Source: Sweltsa coloradensis
Lineage: Eukaryota > Arthropoda > Insecta > Plecoptera > Chloroperlidae
Assembly (NCBI GenBank): GCA_024449915.1
Contig: JAMZAV010001717.1
Location: 165,012-229,011, forward strand
Direction of reading: 5' to 3'
Length of the DNA stretch: 64,000 bases
This document shows positions 57,515 to 64,000 of the stretch, one piece after another; the stretch's first letter is position 1, and each line of letters opens with the position of its first letter. The notes beneath the pieces are model-generated. The model was not told where the DNA came from and ran no database searches. It worked only from the letters and a program-made list of their open reading frames with translations. The position numbers and the translations under genes are program-made.

Positions 57515-57670
57515 TTGGACGAGGCTACAGTCGGCCAGCACCCACCGTCGGGACGCCTGGTCATTCTCTCTCTCGTGTCAGGGACTATTGTACCAGAGTA
57601 CGAGGCTATAGTCGGCCAGCACCCACCGTCGGGACGCCTGGTCATTCTCTCTCTCGTGTCAGGGACCGTT
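57515..57670 (+). repeat. 82-bp tandem repeat x2
   Basis: The segment gaggctacagtcggccagca, cccaccgtcgggacgcctgg, tcattctctctctcgtgtca starts at 57521 and 57603. Confidence 0.88.
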
Positions 57671-58284
57671 CTTTGTCTAGGAACGCGCCATTCGAGTGAT
57701 CGCGTGTTTGTACTCTTCATGTTGTCTCCTAATTGCCGACACATTTATAAAGAACACGTAATTTTACTCCAGTTTCATGATATCATTTTGTTGACTTCAC
57801 GTCAGCAATTTCAAACTCAGTAAATAAGAATAAGTGATTTCCACGTCCGTTTCGTTATTTTGCTTTGACTTTGCCTTTGTGTCAAAGTTCCTGTGTCTGA
57901 CCTCTTTGTAAATAAGAATAGCTTATTTCCGCCCATTTACTCTACGATTTCCGCTCCGGTTTCGCAACAGTGTTGACTCCATCAGTGAAGGTTTTAGCCT
58001 CTTTGTGAATGGGTGAGTCAGTCATTTCCGCACGAGGTTCATTATAATGTTGTGTTGACTCAATATTTTCCAGGGTAGCTGGCAAACTTCCAGTGACAGT
58101 TTCCGTCTTTTACATCAACATAATGGAAATTAATTTTAACCCAAAGAAACATCCATAATATCTACAATTTTTGTTAAATAAATTAGGACACCGCCGGTAT
58201 GCAAACTCAAAGATAATCCTTACTGTAAATAATTCTCTTGGCTCAGAACGCACACTTCGCACAATGAAAGACCAATTCCCCGAT

Positions 58285-58460
58285 CTCTTTGTAGAGGGTT
58301 GTAAACGTCGATCATCTCAACACACTAGGATGGTAAATGTCAATGAAACGGCCGAGCAGTGAGTAGGGGGCGAAGTGATCACTTTGCAGAGGATATGATT
58401 GACATTTATGACCTGAACAAAGTAAGAAGTTTCTTTGGGTTTTCATATTGGTGGTGCCTT
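58285..58460 (+). repeat. gggttgtaaacgtcgatc family, copy
   Basis: It matches 31015-31200 closely (gagggttgtaaacgtcgatc, atctcaacacactaggatgg, cggccgagcagtgagtaggg). Confidence 0.8.
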
Positions 58461-59539
58461 CTTGATTTGGTGCAAACCTTGCCAATGATCTTTTCCAACA
58501 AGTCAACAGGAGTCTACATCTACCACGACCAATGAGCTTATAGCCTGACTCTTCCATACTCTCTACCTATTGGACTCGATTAGAAACACGTGCCAATCTC
58601 GCGTGTGAGAGGGAAGTGGCCCATTTAGAATTTTTCTACGTTTTAGACGCTCGTGATTGTGAAACTAAATGATAAATGTGCTATCGGGTTCTATTTTGGC
58701 CGCGCAGTCTGTGCGTCACTAGCCGCCATGTCCTGTCACTCTTCTGATGAGCTAACCTGTTGCATGCATGGCAGTCTCGTGAGGGGGCAGCAGACGCGGG
58801 GCTGAATAGGGTAGATATAGTTGTGGTACATCCCTCTGCAGGATGTGATCAGGGTGCCTTTACTTACAAACCCAAACGGCAGCGTTTCGATCGAAAGTGT
58901 CATTTGCAGCGCGGTTGTCTAACATGTTGCGCGCCAGTGACGCAAGTGGGGTTCTACTTAATAAGTTGGCACTAACGATCGACAAGTTGCCTCATGAGTT
59001 ATTCTATTTACAATGTAGTTGTCATTAGGCATTTGAGTTGGTAAAAATAGGACTCCAGTACAAAATGTAGATGCTTCTTGGACGAACACTTCATCGCATC
59101 AGCGCTGAATGGCACTTCTCTACGGTAGACATTGTATAGCAGCTTAATTGCTAGAAACAGGTTCTCCCAAATATAATAAATACACATAAATATTTTTTGT
59201 GGATTTTACTCTCTACCCAAAAATACTAATACTGATAACATTTTTCTTTTCATCATTCGAGAAACTAAAGTAAATCACTGACATCTCAATGTGCAACGTT
59301 TATTTAACTGGTAAAATCCTTAAGAAAATTAGGAAGATCACGGTGATTTTTTAAAACTGTCGCTACCGGGCATAAAACCTCCAGAACTGCATGTTCAAAT
59401 ACAACATATGTGTATAATAATGATGATGTTTTCAGAGTTTAGAATCTCCATCTGACCCAATGCTGACATAATGACATTATTAGAACCTGTGTTGCTTTGC
59501 GCGTGGTTGTCTCTAACGTCAAACTTCACCCGGTTCCAG

Positions 59540-59838
59540 GATCTCGGTGACCGCCACCCTCGACGTCCCCCCCTCCTCAAACGATAGCGACGCCTCTCCC
59601 AGGATGGACGCCGACCCCGCGACCAAGGCGTCCATGTTCCAGCAGATGAAAGCCATGGCCGAGGAGGCGAAGGCGCGGCGCAAGGAGAACAGGGGCGTGG
59701 CCAGACACCGCGACCGAGGCTCCGCCCCCTCCGACGAGGGGCGGTTCCAGACGCAGCCGGTGACCTTGGACGAGGTGCAGCAGGCGGTGATGCTGAATCA
59801 ACAACAGAACGATGCGCTAGAAGCAGAGATGACGCAAG
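59540..59838 (+). CDS. SVIL: Supervillin exon 5
   Basis: This 299-bp exon has acceptor cggttccag and donor caag|gtgagc. It completes the Glu codon split after exon 4, continues I-S-V-T-A-T-L-D-V-P-P-S, and ends in phase 1. A charged, helix-prone stretch (M-F-Q-Q-M-K-A-M-A-E-E-A-K-A-R-R-K-E) is followed by R-F-Q-T-Q-P-V-T-L-D-E-V, the second copy of the module that ends exon 4. The module and the preceding A-x-x-R-R-K helix resemble segments in vertebrate supervillin, as far as I can recall. GC content is far above the flanking introns. Confidence 0.9.
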
Positions 59839-61527
59839 GTGAGCACTGTTCAAACTTCTAAGGGCTGCTAACCCCCTCTAGCGTACAACCTAGGCCTAGA
59901 CAAGAAGTCTTCGAACTCTACCACTAACTACACTTCTCTGCCATTTCATGAGTCTCCTGAAACACCGTTTTCCTTGATTAACAAGTTAACCTAACCTCAA
60001 CCAGGTCTCATGACCTGTCACCGCAAATACAATATAAACATCTTTTAAGGTCAGAAACGTACATACTTTTCTTTCTGTATGTCATTTCATCGCCCTATTT
60101 GTTCTTTTTGGAAAATATATTCAAAAGACACCAAATTACCAATTTGACATCTCAATATAGTAAACAACAAGAAAACAAAACAATGACGCCCAACTATCCA
60201 AGGTATGTAAATTTGGTATCACCAAGGTATTCGTCTTCTTGATGACGCCACGAACTTAGTAGCTTGTTGTTTGCAGGTTATGTCAGCCAATCATAACTCT
60301 ACCTGCATGAAATGTAGACCACTTCTTCCCTTTGCATGGACGAGTTTGAAAAATTTGTTTTTACATTTTACAGCTTGCACGTTGAAAAAGTTGTGTGATT
60401 TTCTGCTTCCACGGAGCAATCTAGTGTTCGTTGTCACTAGCCTACGTAACTTGTCTTTATTACGATGTCTCCTCTTTGGAGAGACGTGACGCGGATATTA
60501 GATTGCTCCGTGTCTAAATGAAAAACTTTTTCATTGCGATGTGGTACTGGCTTTATACTCCTTGACGTTACACTATCCAGTTCTCATCGTGTTTGCTGTT
60601 GGAGGGGATGTTTTCCGCGTGTTTCTGCTATGAAGTATACCCGGGAGAAAACTTACAAGAGATGTAACTTTGATACTTAGCCTACCTAAGACATTGCCTC
60701 TTCTTGCACGTAGGGTGTATTATACACTGACCGAAAGTGCTCGACTTGGCTCGGAGTGCTCCAATGTAGCTCCACCTCGTACATGGTAACTAAAGGGATC
60801 CCAAAAGGTATAATTATTTTTAAAGATTGGGTAATAATCGTTATTTTCTTAGTTCAGGGATTAATGGAGTCATTTTATTCCACAGAAAATCCTGTACGCA
60901 GGTTTCCTTTGATGCTAAATTTAGTCGTAAAGACAATCTGGGGCTTAGTCCAGACAAACTAACAGCAACCCTTCCCCAGTTGAACCACCTGCGTTCCATG
61001 GTGGAATCCTTGTCGGGGTAGATTGTCATCTTCCCATGCATTCCTTGAAACACATGCATGTGTGTCAACTGACATTGTTTGTTATTCAATGATGATAGTA
61101 AAGCCAGACTTTTATCGTCTTTCAACTATCATCAATCAATGTGAGACCTACTTGACATAAAAAAACGGTTCAAAAGGATTGCCAAAACTTTACATGTAGG
61201 CCTACATGGGCGGATCTGGGAGAAGGATAGGATACGTTAAGGGGTATTACGGTTGGGGCTAAAGTAGGGATTAAGAATTTATAATTAATATAGGATAGTA
61301 TAACGGCACCGGCAAAGATAGGTAAGACGGGTGTAATAAGATTGCTTTTAATCTATCGGTTACTGACAGAATGTTAACGTTCCTTGCGAGTTTTCTTCAG
61401 CGTATCTTCATGTGATCGGGCCACGCGGACATCCCCTCCAACAAATATAATTTCTTACTTTACCTTTGTTTCAACTTCACTTTTACTTTGACTCGCATGT
61501 GTTGTGTTCTCTCCCCCGTGCATGTAG
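59839..61527 (+). other. Intron 5 (1689 bp), phase 1
   Basis: AT-rich, with a small inverted-repeat element at 60376-60535 and otherwise nothing recognisable. The acceptor gtgcatgtag at 61527 is preceded by a pyrimidine tract. Confidence 0.8.
60376..60535. mobile_element. Small hairpin element (~160 bp)
   Basis: The left side ttgaaaaagttgtgtgattt..cacggagcaatctagt and the right side attagattgctccgtgtcta..aaaaactttttcat are inverted over about 40 bp. It is MITE-like; no second copy is seen. Confidence 0.6.
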
Positions 61528-61770
61528 ACCTGCCCGGCAACGATGACGAGGCCGACCCCTCTAAGCTCAGCCTGGCCGAGCGGGTGCGACTCTTCAACCG
61601 CAAGTCTCAAGAGCAGAAGACGCCGCAGCCGCCATTGCTCCACGTGGCGCGCAAACGATCGGCGCGTTTCAAAACGCAGCCGGTGACGCTCGACGAGATC
61701 GACACCGCTCAGCAGCGGATCTCTCCGCTGGCTGCTACGTTCATAAAGCCACCGCATCCAGAGTTACTAG
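61528..61770 (+). CDS. SVIL: Supervillin exon 6 (3' end uncertain)
   Basis: The exon begins with the two bases completing an Asp codon (D-L-P-G-N-D-D-E-A-D) and reads L-S-L-A-E-R-V-R-L-F-N-R-K-S, then R-F-K-T-Q-P-V-T-L-D-E-I-D, the third copy of the module seen in exons 4 and 5. The S-[LV]-A-E-[RK]-x-x-L-F-N type segment is, from memory, a supervillin hallmark. The donor is placed at ctag|gttcga (61770/61771), in phase 1, but this is a weak site; the frame stays open to 61883, through a repeat-rich stretch that is unlikely to be coding. The gelsolin-like and headpiece domains must lie further downstream. Confidence 0.82.
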
Positions 61771-64000
61771 GTTCGAGTCTTAACGTCGCTTGCTTGGTGC
61801 TGGAGGGAGGGCTGTATGTTGTAGTCGCATACCCTGTATCATTTGGTGCTGGATGGATGCATGGCTGGCTCAGTATGTTGTAGTCGCATAGCTGTATGTG
61901 CCAAATGGATGGTCTTTTATGTTGTCCCGTACCCTGTAGCATGGCCTAGGGTAGTGTGTATGTTGTAGTGGCATATCCTTGATGAATGGCTGGCCTAGGG
62001 TATTGTGTATAGATGTGTTTGTTTGAATCCACCCTTTAGGCCCAAGTTCAGTCAAGGTGGAAGGGAAATTAACAGTGAGGAAGATTATTCAGAGATAACG
62101 TTTAACCGGGCTCATCCCCGCCAGAATTATGTACACATCATTGCTCACATAAAAAGGTTTGATTGCCAAACGAAAAGACCACGACGCAATTCAAATTTCC
62201 AGTACCATTGGATGTGTTTTCATGCGGATATAGGATAGATTCCATTTCACATCGTTTTTTTATTTAACAAACTCTGCTATCTCCGCTCTTTCAACCACCT
62301 CAACAGCGGGTAGTGGCATGAGTTTAACTTCTGGTCCACTAAGTTTTGCCAACCAACTGTGTGGAGGTGGAGGTAAAAGAGAACGCCTTTTAATCGACCT
62401 TCTAGAAAAAGTGAAGGTATCAGGAATAAGTGTACTCAAACGAGCAAACCTTATGTTGTGGGCCTTCTCCCATATCATGTAGCCGATCTGCTTGTTGTAC
62501 CTAAGAGTGTCCGTACAGGCAGATAGAAAACTGTAGAGTTTTGTGACTTTTAATCATAGCTAACTCTTAGCTTTAAATCAAGATTTGTGAACCTTCCTCG
62601 CAACATATTTATCTACGTTTATGGCAAGGGAAATATCTTACGAATTGAGATGACATCTGGTCATTTACATTCCAAAAATGGTCAGTATTAAATTAAATTC
62701 AATCTAAATTGAAAGTATCCAACATTTTAAACTAATTTATTCTCAAAACATAGAAAAATAATCTATTATAATTTAATTTTCAGTTATATCTTTAAGATCT
62801 TAGCAAGAGAACCTAGAAACTCGGCACTCTCCCTGCTTACAACCACTGTGCCTCGCATGGTTTGCCTTGCGCTTGTGTTGGCTGGCCAGGGCGAGATCTG
62901 CTGCCTTGTAGCTTGTTTGCGCTTTCTTGATTTACTGCGGCGTGTGCCAAAAGTTTATTTCGATCTTGAACGGGGTTATGTTTACACGTCTGCCTTCCGG
63001 GAATCGGGAAACGCGGTGACGTTGTGGTTTATACTCCTAGGACGGGGGGGGGGGCATTGTGTACCCTGCATGGGGGGAACAGAGGTCCTCACCCCTTTCA
63101 AACACTATTGGCACCTTATAACAGCTGGAAATAACATTTATTGCTATGTAATTAACTTTAACTTACCCTGCTTCTACAATCAGTTTGGCATAGCACCTAC
63201 TATAGTTACTCTTTTGGTCAAATCAGGAAGACCCCCGCCAATATGGAAACCCAAAGAAAGTCCTTACTATTGTTCAGACCATAAAATATTAATCACATCC
63301 TCTGCAGAGCGCTCACCTCGCACCCTACTCACTGCTCGGCTGTTTCACTGAGAAGGATGACATTTACAATCCTAGTGTGTTGAGATGATCGACGTTTACA
63401 ACCCTCTACAAAGAGATCGGGACATTGTTCTCTCATTGTGCGAGGTGAGCGCTCTGCAGGGGATAATAATATATGACCCGAACAAAAGTAGGGACTTTCT
63501 TTTAGTTTACATATTATTAGCGGCGACCTTGATTTTACAAAAATACGTTGTATATTATGCTAAGCCGGACTTGGGCTTGACAAACAATTATTATTAATGT
63601 TACTAGTGTTCTAGGTAATGTACATCTGTGTAAATGCTGTATGTATATATTCTTCTCAAATTCCCACCTTTGTCTTCTTATTATTATGAAATCAAATTGG
63701 ATACATTTTGTAATGATCCAAACCCTTAAAAAGTTTTGCTGCTGGTCTTAAAAGTTTTGTAAATTTACATCATTATATTAGATTGTAGAGTGATCTTAAG
63801 TTTCAACCCTGTTCCACCGCAACAAGAGAATATAAGTTTAAAACTCGCCACCTTCAAAGTTTGCCATGTATATCAGAGTTTCGGTCTGTTGCGAGAAGTC
63901 CGTCAGCCTCGGGAGACTGGCTGCGGTAGACGCCTGTTAGCACAGGGCACCGCAACCCGCCTCACAGCGGAGACTACAGTGTTGCCTGGGACCTCGGCTG
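61771..64000 (+). other. Intron 6 or later sequence, no exon recognised
   Basis: Starts with degenerate repeats of gtatgttgtagtcgcat and gctggcctagggta (about 61810-62010). A poly-G tract is at 63044-63053, and an inverted copy plus a partial direct copy of the gggttgtaaacgtcgatc family at 63290-63520. The last 120 bp are GC-rich but show no clear splice site or frame. Confidence 0.6.
63290..63520 (-). repeat. gggttgtaaacgtcgatc family, inverted copy with fold-back end
   Basis: On the - strand the copy runs gagggttgtaaacgtcgatc to gcgctctgcagagga (63410 to 63298). A + strand fragment gtgcgaggtgagcgctctgc follows at 63438, so the two ends form an inverted pair. Confidence 0.75.

Larger units (their letters stand above)
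49560..59539 (+). other. Intron 4 (9980 bp), phase 2
   Basis: Contains a ~70-bp duplication (49800-49935), a 38-bp duplication (50585-50660), a SINE-like box (51320-51360), a 26-bp poly-G run (51542-51568), a ~230-bp satellite (51738-52880), poly-C runs (53265, 53626, 57398), a 5S-headed SINE (54778), and copies of dispersed repeats. The stretches 52900-54030, 56400-57400 and 58570-59500 show nothing else I can name; an LTR-like AATAAA-containing segment near 53820-53950 has no partner copy. The acceptor is cggttccag at 59539. Confidence 0.8.

Noticed and set aside
62848..63351. 167-codon frame near the window end
   Set aside because: Crosses a poly-G tract and part of a dispersed repeat, with no splice-site or domain support.

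Overview
The window is eukaryotic: coding sequence lies in short exons with GT..AG junctions and matched phases, separated by long AT-rich introns filled with SINEs, miniature inverted-repeat elements, foldback elements and minisatellites. The gene content and repeat style suggest a bilaterian invertebrate, probably marine. The phylum cannot be fixed from this sequence.

The main gene is a supervillin (SVIL) orthologue on the + strand. Six consecutive exons are recognised (9993-10098, 10630-11610, 12857-13085, 47717-49559, 59540-59838, 61528-~61770), and all five junctions between them agree in phase (0, 0, 1, 2, 1). They encode only the N-terminal, disordered regulatory half of the protein: the conserved AERIA.YK..RR.QLA segment, a serine-rich array of S-P-x-R-K sites, a 16-residue repeat, ten I-L-K motifs, and three R-F-x-T-Q-P-[IV]-T modules. 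The true N-terminus and the C-terminal gelsolin/villin-headpiece half are not recognised here and should lie outside or in exons I could not see. Exon 4 carries two opposite frameshifts that cancel.

Region by region: 1-7249 is nested repeats (a ~569-bp unit, a 3.7-kb element with ~880-bp inverted arms, and a 2.7-kb foldback element whose arms are tandem ~330-bp units). 7250-9992 is upstream or intronic sequence with SINE tails and a weak promoter-like segment. 9993-13085 holds SVIL exons 1-3. The 34.6-kb intron 3 (13086-47716) is the accessory region: tRNA-headed SINEs, MITEs, an antisense F-box/LRR open frame (21804-22886), several minisatellites, a hormone-receptor/IRF-like site cluster near 30.2-30.5 kb, and possible internal promoters near 36.8 and 42.8 kb. 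Exon 4 is at 47.7-49.6 kb. Intron 4 holds a ~230-bp satellite and a 5S-rRNA-headed SINE. Exons 5 and 6 follow, then intronic sequence to the end.

The most notable observations are: (i) two copies of a 57-bp palindromic mini-element, each with a perfect but different 8-bp target duplication; (ii) a cluster of SILK-like (PP1-docking-like) motifs in SVIL; (iii) a SINE family whose shared body/tail is joined to a 5S-like head in one copy and tRNA-like heads in others, one of them tandemly amplified about seven-fold; (iv) a ~35-40-bp box shared by at least seven otherwise different repeats. All homology statements come from reading the sequence and general family knowledge; no search was run.
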